A DNA stretch of 23,779 nucleotides from Rhodocyclales bacterium (GTDB lineage: Bacteria; Pseudomonadota; Gammaproteobacteria; Burkholderiales; Rhodocyclaceae): contig JAJTBM010000004.1 in assembly GCA_021286885.1 (NCBI GenBank), positions 1 to 23,779 of the forward strand, read 5' to 3'. This document shows, piece after piece, positions 5,798 through 14,007 of this stretch; within the stretch, counting starts at the first letter, position 1; each line of letters starts with the position of its first letter. Below the pieces are notes generated by a model. The model was not told where the DNA came from. It worked only from the letters and a program-made list of their open reading frames with translations, and did not search any database. Made by a program: the position numbers and the translations under genes.

Positions 5798-7966
5798 TCA
5801 GTATTTAACCCGGGCGTAGTAAGTCTTCTCGGAGGCCCGTCGGGCGTCCCCCAGGGTACGGATGCCGGCTTCGGCCAGGAGCGGGATCATGCGCAGGAAC
5901 ACTTCCCCGGTCACAATCGCATCCCCCAAGGCCGTATGACGCCCCATCACATGCACCCCCATGCGCTCGCAGATGGCCTCCAGCCGGTGGGATTCCTGGC
6001 TGGGATGAAGGGCCGCCGACAGCAGCAAGGTATCGAGCACCGGCTGATCGAAGCGGATGCCCAGGCTTTGCTCCTTGATTTCCAGGAAGCGCATGTCGAA
6101 GGCCGCGTTATGGGCCACCAGCACCGTATCCCGGGCAAACGCATGGAAGGCCGGCAGCACCCGCCCCAGGGGCGGCTGACCCGCCAGCATTTCGGGGGTG
6201 ATGCCGTGGATCTTGGTGGATGCCTCGGGCAGTTCCCGTTGCGGGTCCACCAACTGCTCGAAGGATTCGGATTTGAGCAGCTTGCCGTTCACGATCCGGG
6301 TGGCGCCAATCTGGATGATTTCGTCCCCCTCCGACGGGTTCAGGCCCGTGGTTTCGGTATCGAAGACCGTGAAGGTCAGAGCCGACAGGGGCATGTCGTC
6401 CAGGGCATCGCTGGCGGCACTGCGCTTGAAGAGGTCGAAATCGTAGTACTCGGGGCGGCTGCCACCCTTGAGATGGGCCGCCGCCTCCAGGCGCTCCTGG
6501 GGTGCGGCCGACGGCAGCAGGAAGCGGAAGAAGGCCCGGTGCCGGGTTTTCTCCCGCTGGAGCCAGACCTCGCCATCGTGGCGGTCGATCACGTCCCGCA
6601 CGGTGAGGGGCGAGTTTTCGCCGGCAAAGCTCATGGGCTCCAGCTCCCAGCTCATGACGGTTTCGGTGCTCATGGCCTGCCCCGACCAGATCAGATCCAG
6701 GTGCACCAGCCGCCCCGCCTGACTCAGCCGGAAGCGCAGTTCGCGCACCTCAAATTCGTCAGACAAGCGGCTGGCCAGATAGCCCACCGCCTGAAGCAGG
6801 GAAAAGCTATCCACCTTGACCCACACATCCGGTTGAATCTCTTCGAGCTTGGTGGGCAGCTTGAGCTTGCGCTCGATCAGGCGCTGGGCGGCAGCCACCA
6901 GATCGGCACCCTGCATCTCATCCAGGGGCCAGCGTGTTTTCAGGGAATCGGCAAACTCGGTGGCAGCACCTTCCAGGCGGGTGCTCATGCCCTGTACCTC
7001 ATCCCGCACCACTTTGAGAAAACGCTCGCGGATTTCGGCATCCAGATCCGGATATTCCAGCATCTCGGCGGCTGCACGCAGGTTGGCCAGGGACGAACGA
7101 CTGCCCTCAGTGAGCCCGTGGAGCAGCTGATCCCGCCGGGTTTCGGCTTCGAAGGTGCGGGTGATGTTATCCAGCATCAGCACAAAGCCGCTCACCTGCC
7201 CTTCGGCCTCCCCTTCGCCAGCCACGGCCAGCACCGGCGCCATCTGGGCCCGCAGCAACTGGCCGGCCCGGGTGGTGGTGACAAAGTTGGCCATGGGCTG
7301 GGCCTCGCCGCGCAGGAGCTTTTCCTGGATGCTTTCGAGGGCATGAACGATCAGGCTGCGCTCGAACACCCCGTAGATGGAGCGCCCGAGGCCGATGATC
7401 TCGCCCCCACCGGCCGCCGTGGGCGCATCAGAAAGCGCCTTGAACTGGAGCCGGGCGCGGCTGTTGTAGAGCAGGATGCGACCATCCAGATTGCACACCA
7501 CCACGCTCTGGTTGAGCTCCGACATCAGGGCGGCAAGCCGGTTGCGCTCTTCTTCCACCGAGCGACGTGCTTCGGCAATGCGCACTTCCACATCGTCCTG
7601 CAGGCTGCGACGCTGGTCGGCCAGGGCATTCACCGCCTCAGCGATGCGGGCCAGCTCGGGGCTGGCATCGCTCTTGACCCGACGATTCGGGTCGGTGCCC
7701 ACCATGAGCCCCAGTTCATCGGCCACCAGGGCAGGGGCCAGCAGATAGCGCTCGCCAAAGGATTTCATCCAGACCGCCGCGGCACCAGCGCCCACCATCG
7801 CAATCATGATGAGCAAGCCCAGGCGCGGCTCCAGCACCGGCTGAAGCAGCGCCCGCTCGTCGGGGGTCAGGTCGTGCCAGAGGGCGTAGGCGCCCACCGC
7901 CAGCATACCGCTGGCCAGGATGCAGGCCGTGGCAATCGCCAGTGCCTGCCGGGATCGGGGGCTCAC
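5798..7966 (-). CDS. Membrane HAMP/PAS degenerate-kinase protein fused to DnaQ-type 3'-5' exonuclease
   Basis: This 722-aa protein has two transmembrane helices (about residues 9-30 and 48-66). A HAMP/helical linker (70-145) and a PAS-like domain (146-268, including [21 protein letters not shown]) follow. Next is a histidine-kinase-like core (275-485), then a DEDDh exonuclease (530-722). The exonuclease is complete: FDTETTG (D536, E538), AHNAAFD (D624), H677 and D682. In the kinase-like part the phosphoacceptor His is replaced (LTEGSRSSL, Glu287 at the His position), and the ATP-binding N and G boxes are not recognisable. It is therefore probably a pseudokinase sensor controlling or locating an exonuclease. 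The GTG start at 7966 overlaps the receiver stop (GTGA). Exonucleases of this type recur beside acetate-type symporter genes (for example the PA3232-PA3234 region of Pseudomonas). Substrate and role are unknown. Confidence 0.85.
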   Translation of the reverse strand: MSPRSRQALAIATACILASGMLAVGAYALWHDLTPDERALLQPVLEPRLGLLIMIAMVGAGAAAVWMKSFGERYLLAPALVADELGLMVGTDPNRRVKSDASPELARIAEAVNALADQRRSLQDDVEVRIAEARRSVEEERNRLAALMSELNQSVVVCNLDGRILLYNSRARLQFKALSDAPTAAGGGEIIGLGRSIYGVFERSLIVHALESIQEKLLRGEAQPMANFVTTTRAGQLLRAQMAPVLAVAGEGEAEGQVSGFVLMLDNITRTFEAETRRDQLLHGLTEGSRSSLANLRAAAEMLEYPDLDAEIRERFLKVVRDEVQGMSTRLEGAATEFADSLKTRWPLDEMQGADLVAAAQRLIERKLKLPTKLEEIQPDVWVKVDSFSLLQAVGYLASRLSDEFEVRELRFRLSQAGRLVHLDLIWSGQAMSTETVMSWELEPMSFAGENSPLTVRDVIDRHDGEVWLQREKTRHRAFFRFLLPSAAPQERLEAAAHLKGGSRPEYYDFDLFKRSAASDALDDMPLSALTFTVFDTETTGLNPSEGDEIIQIGATRIVNGKLLKSESFEQLVDPQRELPEASTKIHGITPEMLAGQPPLGRVLPAFHAFARDTVLVAHNAAFDMRFLEIKEQSLGIRFDQPVLDTLLLSAALHPSQESHRLEAICERMGVHVMGRHTALGDAIVTGEVFLRMIPLLAEAGIRTLGDARRASEKTYYARVKY

Positions 7967-8337
7967 GCGGTCACTTCCAGCAGGGAACGCACCCGGGCCA
8001 CCAGATCCCGGGTGGAAAAGGGCTTGGTCATGTAGGCATCCGCCCCCACGGCCAGTCCCTTGGTGACTTCGGTTTCCCGCCCCTTGGCGGTCAACATCAG
8101 GATGCGGGTGGCCGCCAGGCTCTGGTCGGCGCGGATTTCCTGACAGACTTCGTAGCCGTTCTTGCGCGGCATCATCACATCCAGCAGGATCAGATCGGGC
8201 CGCTCGCTACGGGCCCGCTCCAGGGCTTCCTGGCCATCCCGGGCCACCACCACCTGAAAGCCCTCGCGCTGCATGAGGAACTCCAGGGAAATGACGATGT
8301 TTTGCTCATCGTCCGCAATCAGTATCTTCTTGCTCAT
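7963..8337 (-). CDS. Stand-alone response regulator receiver (CheY-like)
   Basis: This 124-aa protein is a single receiver domain. It has the acidic pocket ADDE (D9, D10), phosphoacceptor D53 in ILLDVMMP, T83 in MLTAKG and K105 in YMTKPFS. It ends directly after helix 5 and has no DNA-binding or output domain. It should accept phosphate from the histidine kinase encoded 77 nt upstream and act through protein contacts, possibly with the downstream exonuclease fusion; the partner is inference. ATG at 8337 has an excellent GGGAGGAG ribosome binding site, and the stop overlaps the next gene's GTG. Classical CrbR/CbrB partners of such kinases carry DNA-binding domains, so a separate transcription factor is probably needed for acs control. 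Confidence 0.95.
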   Translation of the reverse strand: MSKKILIADDEQNIVISLEFLMQREGFQVVVARDGQEALERARSERPDLILLDVMMPRKNGYEVCQEIRADQSLAATRILMLTAKGRETEVTKGLAVGADAYMTKPFSTRDLVARVRSLLEVTA

Positions 8338-8414
8338 GTTTTCTCCTCCCTCTTTTTACCCCAGGCCACCCCGTCTCCATGCAGGGCTCATGGCCTAAGC
8401 CATAACTATATCGT

Positions 8415-11186
8415 CTATCCGCCCTTTCCCGGGACGGGAGTTGGGTTTTGGGCCGGCAGCCAGAACCAGAAACAGGCCCCCTGCCCCGGCACGCTCTCCA
8501 CCCCCATGCGCCCCCCGTGATGCGCCACGATCTGCCGGCTGATGGGCAAACCCAGCCCGGTGCCCTGGGGCTTGCCGGTCAGGGTGTTTCCGCCCTGGCG
8601 GAATTTTTCGAACACCACCTGCTGCTCCAGCGCACTGAGCCCGGGGCCGTTGTCGTCCACCTCCACCCGCAGCCCCGCCCCTTCGCCCCGCAGGCGCAGG
8701 CAGACCCGCCCCGTGCCGGCAGGCACAAACTTCACCGCGTTGGAGAGCAGGTTGATCACCACTTGGAGCAGACGATCCGGGTCGCCCTGCCACATGAGTT
8801 CGGCGGCATCGGCATCAACGCCAGCACCGCCCTCCCCCACCCCATCCTCCAAGTCCAGGGTCAAGATCACGCCCTTGTCGCGGAACAGCTGTTCCAGGGC
8901 CTCGGCGGCCTGGCGCAACAGGGCCCGGGGCGCAACCTGCTCGCTCAGCCAATCGGCCCGACCCGACTCGATCTTGGCGAGATCCAGTACCTGATTGACC
9001 AACCGGGTGAGACGCTCGGTCTCGCTCACGATGATGCCCAGAAACCGGCTTCGATCCTCTTCGGCCATGGCCGGATCATCCTGCAGCAACTCCGAAAAGG
9101 CCCGGATGGAGGTGAGCGGGGTGCGCAGCTCGTGGGTCACTGAAGACATGAAATCATCCTTGAGGCGATCCAGCTCCTGCAGGCGGGCGTTGGCCGCCCG
9201 GAGTTCGGCCCCCGCCTGGATCAGGGCCCGGGATTTTTCTTCCAGCTGCTCAGAATACGCCCGGATGCGGGACGCCTCGTCCAGAATGCTCATCACCTCA
9301 TCCAGCCCCAGGGGCTCCTCCTGGGCCACCGAGGCCACCAGCGCCCGGGCCGAAACGCTCCCGATGGCGCCGGCCAGGGTGGTTTCCACAAAATGCACCA
9401 GCTCGCCATCCGCCTCCAAGGCCTCCCGCCCGGCCTTGCCTCGGGCCCGGGCGTGCTCATCCAGCAAGTAGGCTGCCCGCTCGGGGCCCAGAAAACGCCC
9501 CAGGAGCGGTTGCAGATCCCGCACCCGGGCCTGGCCGCGCCAGAAGGCATCCCCTCCGGGACGACTCTGCTTGAGCACATCCACAAACAGGGTGGCTTGG
9601 CCAGCCTCCCGGGCGTTGGGCGGGCGCATGAGCGACACCACCAAGTAAGCACCGATATTGCACAACAAGCTCCAGAACAGGCTATGGGCCAGCGGGTCCA
9701 TGCCTAGCCCACCCCACAGGGCCTGGGGACGCAGCCATTCCACCCCCCAGGCATTCAGGAACTCAGGTGCCAGCCAGCCTGAACGCGCAAAGGAAGGCAG
9801 CAGCAAGGTGTACAACCACACCCCGAACCCCGCCAACAGACCGGCCAAGGCGCCGGGCTGGGTCGCCCCACGCCAATACATGCCCCCCAGCATGGCGGGG
9901 GCAAACTGGGCCACCGCAGCAAAGCTGATGAGGCCGATGCTGACCAGAGCATGGGCTTCCCCCGCCAGGCGGAAATAAAGATATCCGAGCAGCAGGATCA
10001 GCAGGATGGCCGCCCGCCGGATGTGGAGCAACCAGCGCGACAAATCCCGTTGCCGCGCCAGCAAACCCGCGCCATAGCGTAGCAGCAAGGGCATGACCAG
10101 ATCATTGCAGACCATGGTGGATAGGGCGATGGTTTCGACGATCACCATGCTGGTGGCCGCCGACAACCCTCCCAGGAAGGCCAGCACCGCCAGCCAGGGC
10201 TGGCCACTGGCCAAGGGCAGCAACAGCACATAGCTGTCTGCATCCTGCCCCGGCAACAGCATCAGCCCCGCCAGGGCGATGGGCAGCACAAACAGGTTGA
10301 TCAACAGCAAATAAAGGGGAAACTGCCAGATGGCCCGACGCAGGTGGTTTTCATTCACGTTCTCGACCACCGCCACCTGAAACTGGCGAGGCAGGCCGAA
10401 CAGGGCCAACATAGCCAGGACGGTCAGCGCAAACCAGCTGCTGGCCGAATTGCCCCCCACCTCCAGGCGCATCAGGGCCCGTAGTTCGGGGTGGGTGGCG
10501 GCCTCGGCAAACAGGGGCCCCAGGCCGTCGAAGAGGCCATAGCACACATATCCCCCCAGCCCGAGGAAGATCAGCAGCTTCACCACCGACTCGAAGGCCA
10601 CCGCAGCCACCATGCCTTCATGGCGCTCGGTGGCATCCAGGTGGCGAGTGCCGAACAAGATGGTGAAGGCCGCCATGGCCAGGGCGATGTAAAAGGTGCC
10701 ATCGGCAAACCAGCCCGCCTCGCCCCGTGCAGGTGGCGCCGGATAGCTGGCAAACAGGGCGAAGCCATTGGACACCGCCTTGAGCTGCAGGGCGATGTAG
10801 GGAATCACCCCGAGCACCGCGATGATGCTCACCAGCCCCCCCAGCAAGGGGCTCTTGCCGTAACGGGAGGCGATGAAGTCGGCAATCGAAGTGATCCGGT
10901 AAGCCTTGCTGATGCGCACCATACGCACCATCACAAACCACCACAGAGCCACAACCAAAGTGGGGCCGATGAAGATGGGCGCAAATCCGATGCCCGACAC
11001 CGCCGCCCGGCCAACGCTGCCGTAGTAAGTCCAGGCGGTGCAATACACCGCCAGGGACAAGGCATACACGGTGGGATGGGCGATCACCGAGCGCCCGGCC
11101 TCGGCACGCCGGTCCGCCCAATGGGCCACGCCAAACAGCAGCGCAAGATAGGCCAGCGCCAGGCCGGCCAGACCGAGGGTGCTCAT
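8415..11186 (-). CDS. SLC5-STAC sensor histidine kinase (CbrA/CrbS-like)
   Basis: This 923-aa hybrid of transporter and kinase has an N-terminal SLC5/SSSF domain of about 13 helices (1-530; YRITSIADFIASRYG and GLSAATSMVIVETIALS are family motifs). A STAC linker domain follows (about 555-640, LLGRFLGPERA ... LAGAIGSVSARALVASV), then a coiled coil (about 645-680), HisKA (SSVTHELRTPLTSI, His685) and HATPase_c (N box NLLSN 812-816, DNGPG 845-849, GTGLGLPIS from 875). All catalytic boxes are intact; no PAS or receiver domain is seen. CrbS/CbrA-type kinases sense or transport short organic acids or histidine and control acs and carbon use. ATG at 11186 overlaps the upstream small gene stop (ATGA). 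The longer reading from 11279 is rejected because it runs through that gene. The ligand is inferred from nearby acs and the symporter. Confidence 0.93.
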   Translation of the reverse strand: MSTLGLAGLALAYLALLFGVAHWADRRAEAGRSVIAHPTVYALSLAVYCTAWTYYGSVGRAAVSGIGFAPIFIGPTLVVALWWFVMVRMVRISKAYRITSIADFIASRYGKSPLLGGLVSIIAVLGVIPYIALQLKAVSNGFALFASYPAPPARGEAGWFADGTFYIALAMAAFTILFGTRHLDATERHEGMVAAVAFESVVKLLIFLGLGGYVCYGLFDGLGPLFAEAATHPELRALMRLEVGGNSASSWFALTVLAMLALFGLPRQFQVAVVENVNENHLRRAIWQFPLYLLLINLFVLPIALAGLMLLPGQDADSYVLLLPLASGQPWLAVLAFLGGLSAATSMVIVETIALSTMVCNDLVMPLLLRYGAGLLARQRDLSRWLLHIRRAAILLILLLGYLYFRLAGEAHALVSIGLISFAAVAQFAPAMLGGMYWRGATQPGALAGLLAGFGVWLYTLLLPSFARSGWLAPEFLNAWGVEWLRPQALWGGLGMDPLAHSLFWSLLCNIGAYLVVSLMRPPNAREAGQATLFVDVLKQSRPGGDAFWRGQARVRDLQPLLGRFLGPERAAYLLDEHARARGKAGREALEADGELVHFVETTLAGAIGSVSARALVASVAQEEPLGLDEVMSILDEASRIRAYSEQLEEKSRALIQAGAELRAANARLQELDRLKDDFMSSVTHELRTPLTSIRAFSELLQDDPAMAEEDRSRFLGIIVSETERLTRLVNQVLDLAKIESGRADWLSEQVAPRALLRQAAEALEQLFRDKGVILTLDLEDGVGEGGAGVDADAAELMWQGDPDRLLQVVINLLSNAVKFVPAGTGRVCLRLRGEGAGLRVEVDDNGPGLSALEQQVVFEKFRQGGNTLTGKPQGTGLGLPISRQIVAHHGGRMGVESVPGQGACFWFWLPAQNPTPVPGKGG

Positions 11187-11380
11187 CGGCGCCGCTCGCA
11201 GACCCAGGCCATCAGGCCCACCAGCAGGGCCCAGACCCCAAACAGATAGACGTAGAGCACCGGGAAACCCAGCACCCACCGGTCCTGATCGGCCAGCAGC
11301 AGCACGGGCCCATTGAGGGCCACCATGCCCAGCAGAAACAACGCCACCAGGCGTTGTCCGGTCAAACCTGCCCTGACCAT
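11183..11380 (-). CDS. Small two-helix membrane protein upstream of sensor kinase
   Basis: This 65-aa protein has two hydrophobic segments (about residues 10-29 and 36-60) and ends in a basic tail (CERRR). I do not recognise a named domain. ATG at 11380 has a strong AAAGGAGG ribosome binding site, and the stop overlaps the kinase ATG (ATGA), so it is real and translationally coupled to the kinase. Small membrane proteins occupy this position before other SLC5 kinases (cbrX before cbrA in Pseudomonas is a described case). A role as a kinase accessory subunit, or purely as a translational coupler, is inference. Its layout parallels the DUF4212-symporter pair later in the same operon. Confidence 0.8.
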   Translation of the reverse strand: MVRAGLTGQRLVALFLLGMVALNGPVLLLADQDRWVLGFPVLYVYLFGVWALLVGLMAWVCERRR

Positions 11381-11490
11381 GGGCGCCTCCTTTGATCGTG
11401 TGATCTGCCTCTTGCGCCTCGCCCGCCCATCTGCAAGCGCCTCTTTGGGCTACCTTGGGCTGCTTCTGGCAGCTTTTTGGCCACCTTGTT

Positions 11491-11509
11491 TTGCCATCCT
11501 AGTTGGCAA
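11491..11509. promoter_or_regulatory. Dyad TTGCCA-N7-TGGCAA near the kinase-operon start site
   Basis: A perfect 6-bp inverted repeat with a 7-bp spacer lies just downstream of the candidate -10 at 11523-11528. An operator overlapping or just past the start of transcription would suit a repressor. No specific regulator is recognised. Confidence 0.4.
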
Positions 11510-11522
11510 CGTCGTCGGGCCA

Positions 11523-11551
11523 CTTATAGCGCCAAACGGGGCGGCTGGCGA
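11523..11551 (-). promoter_or_regulatory. Candidate sigma-70 promoter of the kinase/receiver/exonuclease/symporter operon
   Basis: On the minus strand TCGCCA (11551 to 11546) and TATAAG (11528 to 11523) are 17 bp apart, 23 bp beyond the acs terminator. The leader to the first gene would be about 135 nt. Confidence 0.4.
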
Positions 11552-11573
11552 GTCTGCACCCAAATGCAGGACG

Positions 11574-11606
11574 AAAAAAAGGCGCGAACAGGTCGCGCCT
11601 TCTTTT
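11574..11606 (-). terminator. Rho-independent terminator of acs
   Basis: On the minus strand GAAGGCGCGA and TCGCGCCTTTTTTT form a strong stem with a short loop and a 7-T tail. It lies about 125 bp after the acs stop and separates acs from the kinase operon. Confidence 0.88.
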
Positions 11607-11691
11607 CCCCCTCGTTCCCGACCGGAGTCGGGTGTCTCCTCCCCACTATTTTGTGAGTACGGCCTGCCTTATGGTTTTGGTGGTCAGACCG

Positions 11692-11714
11692 CCCCGGTGC
11701 AAGGGGCACCGGGG
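11692..11714 (-). repeat. Perfect 9-bp hairpin just after acs
   Basis: CCCCGGTGC (11692-11700), a 5-nt loop and GCACCGGGG (11706-11714) form a perfect stem 17 nt past the acs stop. There is no U-tract, so it is more likely an mRNA-stabilising 3' hairpin than a terminator. Confidence 0.5.
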
Positions 11715-11731
11715 ATACTGCTGTACTGAAC

Positions 11732-13690
11732 TTACTTGAGCTGTTCCAGGATGGCCGGGTTTTCCAGAGTGGAAGTATCCTGGGTGATTTCCTCACCCTT
11801 GGCCAGCTGACGCAGCAGACGGCGCATGATCTTGCCGGAACGGGTCTTGGGCAGGTTCTCGCCGAAGCGGATGTCCTTGGGCTTGGCGATGGGGCCGATT
11901 TCTTGGCCAACCCAGTTTTGCAGTTCCTTGATCATGGCGGTGGCAGCATCGCCGGTCGGGCGGGCACCCTTGAGCACCACGAAGGCCACGATGGCTTCGC
12001 CGGTCAGATCGTCGGGACGACCCACCACAGCGGCTTCGGCAACCTTCTCGTGGGCCACCAGGGCGGATTCGATTTCCATGGTGCCCATCCGGTGACCGGA
12101 GACGTTCAGCACGTCGTCGATACGGCCGGTGATGGTGAAGTAGCCGGTGTCCTTGTCGCGGATTGCGCCGTCGCCTGCCAGGTAGAGCTTGCCCTGGAAG
12201 TCAGCGGGGTAGTAGGACTTCACGAAACGGTCCGGATCGCCCCAGATGGTGCGGATCATGGAGGGCCAAGGACGCTTGACCACCAGGATGCCACCCTGGC
12301 CCCAAGGCACTTCGGTGCCGGTTTCATCCACCACAGCAGCCTGGATGCCCGGGAAAGGCAGGGTGCAGGAGCCGGGAACCAGCGGGGTGGCGCCAGGCAG
12401 CGGGGTGATCATGTGACCACCGGTTTCGGTCTGCCAGAAGGTATCCACGATGGGGCAACGGCCGCCGCCCACGTTCTGGTGGTACCACTCCCAGGCGGCG
12501 GGGTTGATGGGCTCGCCCACGGAACCCAGGATGCGCAGGCTGGTCAGGTCGTAGTTCTTCGGATGCACGGCTTCGTTGGTGTCGGAAGCCTTGATCAGGG
12601 AACGGATGGCGGTCGGGGCGGTGTAGAAGATGCTGACCTTGTGATCCTGGATCATCTTCCAGAAGCGGCCGGCGTCCGGATAGGTGGGCACACCTTCGAA
12701 CACGATTTCGGTCGCGCCGCAGGCCAGGGGGCCGTAAGCAATGTAGGTGTGGCCAGTGACCCAACCGATGTCGGCGGTACACCAGAAGACATCGTCAGGC
12801 TTGATGTCGAAGGTGTACTTCATGGTCAGGATGGCGTGCAGCAGGTAGCCGCCGGTGGAGTGCTGAACACCCTTGGGCTTGCCGGTGGAGCCGGAGGTGT
12901 AGAGCAGGAACAGGGGATGTTCGGCTTCAACCCATTCCGGTTCGCATTCTTCGGACTGCTGGGGCACGAGGTCGTCGGCCCAGATGTCGCGGCCTTCGAC
13001 CATGGCGGTTTCGCCACCGGTGCGCTTGACCACGAGCACGTTCTTGATGGAGGGGCAGCCGCTGGCCAGGGCTTCGTCAGCGATGGACTTGAGGGGCAGG
13101 GCCTTGCCGCCACGGTTCTGACCGTCGGAGGTGATCAGCAGCACGGCGCCGGCATCATTGATCCGGTCGGCCAGGGACTGGGCGGAGAAGCCGCCGAACA
13201 CGATGGAGTGGGTGGCGCCGATCCGGGCGCAGGCCTGCATGGCCACCACGCCTTCGATGGACATGGGCAGGTAGATCACAACCCGGTCGCCCTTCTGGAC
13301 GCCCAGGCTCTTGAGGGCGTTGGCGAACTTGCCGACGCGGGCCAGCAGATCGCCGTAGGTGACGCGGGTTACATCGCCCTTGTCGCCTTCAAAGATCATG
13401 GCGACCTTGTCACCCAGGCCGTTCTTGACCTGACGATCCAGGCAGTTGTAGGAGACGTTCAGCTTGCCATCGGCAAACCACTTGAAGAAGGGGGCGTTGC
13501 TTTCATCCAGGACTTGGGTGAAGGGGGTCTGCCAGTCCAGCAGCTCCTTGGCACGCTTGCCCCAGAAACCTTCGTAATCCGCCTCGGCTTCGGCACACAG
13601 GGCCTTGTAGGCTTCCATGCCGGGAACGGCGGCGTTCTTCACCACGTCTTCGGACGGGTAGTACAGCTTCTGGGTGTTTTCGCTCGTCAT
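11732..13690 (-). CDS. acs: Acetyl-CoA synthetase (AMP-forming)
   Basis: Acs converts acetate, ATP and CoA to acetyl-CoA via acetyl-AMP, the high-affinity route of acetate assimilation in the cytoplasm. The 652-aa length matches characterised Acs enzymes. Motifs present are [13 protein letters not shown] (phosphate-binding loop), the acetate-selecting Trp in [25 protein letters not shown] (A8 hinge) and [11 protein letters not shown] near the end with catalytic Lys620, the site of reversible acetylation in this family. ATG at 13690 has an AGGAGAGG ribosome binding site. It is a single-gene unit with its own terminator. A Pho-box-like direct repeat and -10 box lie at 13816-13849. The neighbouring CrbS-like kinase and symporter suggest acetate-responsive control. 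Confidence 0.98.
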   Translation of the reverse strand: MTSENTQKLYYPSEDVVKNAAVPGMEAYKALCAEAEADYEGFWGKRAKELLDWQTPFTQVLDESNAPFFKWFADGKLNVSYNCLDRQVKNGLGDKVAMIFEGDKGDVTRVTYGDLLARVGKFANALKSLGVQKGDRVVIYLPMSIEGVVAMQACARIGATHSIVFGGFSAQSLADRINDAGAVLLITSDGQNRGGKALPLKSIADEALASGCPSIKNVLVVKRTGGETAMVEGRDIWADDLVPQQSEECEPEWVEAEHPLFLLYTSGSTGKPKGVQHSTGGYLLHAILTMKYTFDIKPDDVFWCTADIGWVTGHTYIAYGPLACGATEIVFEGVPTYPDAGRFWKMIQDHKVSIFYTAPTAIRSLIKASDTNEAVHPKNYDLTSLRILGSVGEPINPAAWEWYHQNVGGGRCPIVDTFWQTETGGHMITPLPGATPLVPGSCTLPFPGIQAAVVDETGTEVPWGQGGILVVKRPWPSMIRTIWGDPDRFVKSYYPADFQGKLYLAGDGAIRDKDTGYFTITGRIDDVLNVSGHRMGTMEIESALVAHEKVAEAAVVGRPDDLTGEAIVAFVVLKGARPTGDAATAMIKELQNWVGQEIGPIAKPKDIRFGENLPKTRSGKIMRRLLRQLAKGEEITQDTSTLENPAILEQLK

Positions 13691-13815
13691 TGTTCACCTC
13701 TCCTCGTGTTATGAGTGTGCTACGTATGTCGCCAGGAAGCCCGACCGGCTGGCTCCGCATCTCCTCCTGTTTGGATACGGTGCCCGGTTCTTTGTGCAGC
13801 CCTGTTAAGCGCAAG

Positions 13816-13849
13816 ATTAAAGGCGCCCAATCTTACACATGACTTACAC
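13816..13849 (-). promoter_or_regulatory. Candidate activator-dependent acs promoter with direct repeats
   Basis: On the minus strand two identical heptamers GTGTAAG (13849-13843 and 13838-13832) are separated by 4 bp, an 11-bp period. Ten bp later comes a -10-like TTTAAT (13821 to 13816). No -35 box is visible. The geometry is that of promoters where an OmpR/PhoB-family activator replaces the -35. The identity of the regulator is unknown. Confidence 0.45.
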
Positions 13850-13916
13850 CTGCTCCAGAAAGGGGAATGAGCGCACCAGCCCGGTGCCTTGCGACATTCT
13901 TGGACACACCGCCCAT

Positions 13917-13934
13917 TTGTAATATTTTTTACAA
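13917..13934. promoter_or_regulatory. Perfect dyad TTGTAA-N6-TTACAA
   Basis: An 18-bp perfect inverted repeat with an AT-only spacer lies midway between divergent acs and the secretin gene. Its half-site shares TTACA with the acs-proximal repeats. It looks like the site of a dimeric regulator acting on one or both genes. Confidence 0.5.
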
Positions 13935-14007
13935 CCCCCTGCCTTCATCTGGTCGAAATAATTCCTATGACATAACCTGAAACTCCCTGTTTTTCCTTCG
14001 CCCCCCC

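Larger units (their letters stand above)
11381..11731. other. Intergenic region between acs and the kinase operon
   Basis: These 351 bases hold no gene. From right to left, reading with transcription, they contain a 9-bp GC hairpin after acs (11692-11714), a small perfect hairpin with stem CCCGAC/GTCGGG (11617-11632), the acs terminator (11574-11606), a candidate promoter (11523-11551), a dyad near its start site (11491-11509), and a leader rich in GGC/GCC runs leading to the small membrane protein. Confidence 0.6.
13691..14007. other. Divergent intergenic region between acs and the secretin operon
   Basis: These 317 bases hold no gene. They carry a candidate acs promoter with 7-bp direct repeats (13816-13849), an inverted repeat GCACC-N5-GGTGC (13873-13887), a perfect TTGTAA-N6-TTACAA dyad (13917-13934) and AT-rich sequence before the secretin gene. 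I see no clear sigma-70 promoter for the secretin operon. Confidence 0.6.

Noticed and set aside
5609..8035. Very long plus-strand open frame (808 codons) opposite the exonuclease fusion
   Set aside because: It is antisense to a gene with clear catalytic motifs, and its His/Gln/Gly-rich product has no domain pattern. High GC makes such shadow frames common.
11617..11632. Small perfect hairpin CCCGAC/GTCGGG after acs
   Set aside because: Only 6 bp and no U-tract; the strong terminator immediately downstream explains termination, so it is not listed as a separate element.
11903..13714. 603-codon plus-strand frame opposite acs
   Set aside because: Antisense shadow of a fully conserved Acs; the product has low-complexity Gly/His/Asp composition and no promoter or ribosome binding site.
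13869..13892. Sigma-54-like GGCAC...GGTGC sequence upstream of acs on the minus strand
   Set aside because: The GG and GC elements are 12 bp apart instead of 10 and the -12 lacks TTGC; it is better described as an inverted repeat.
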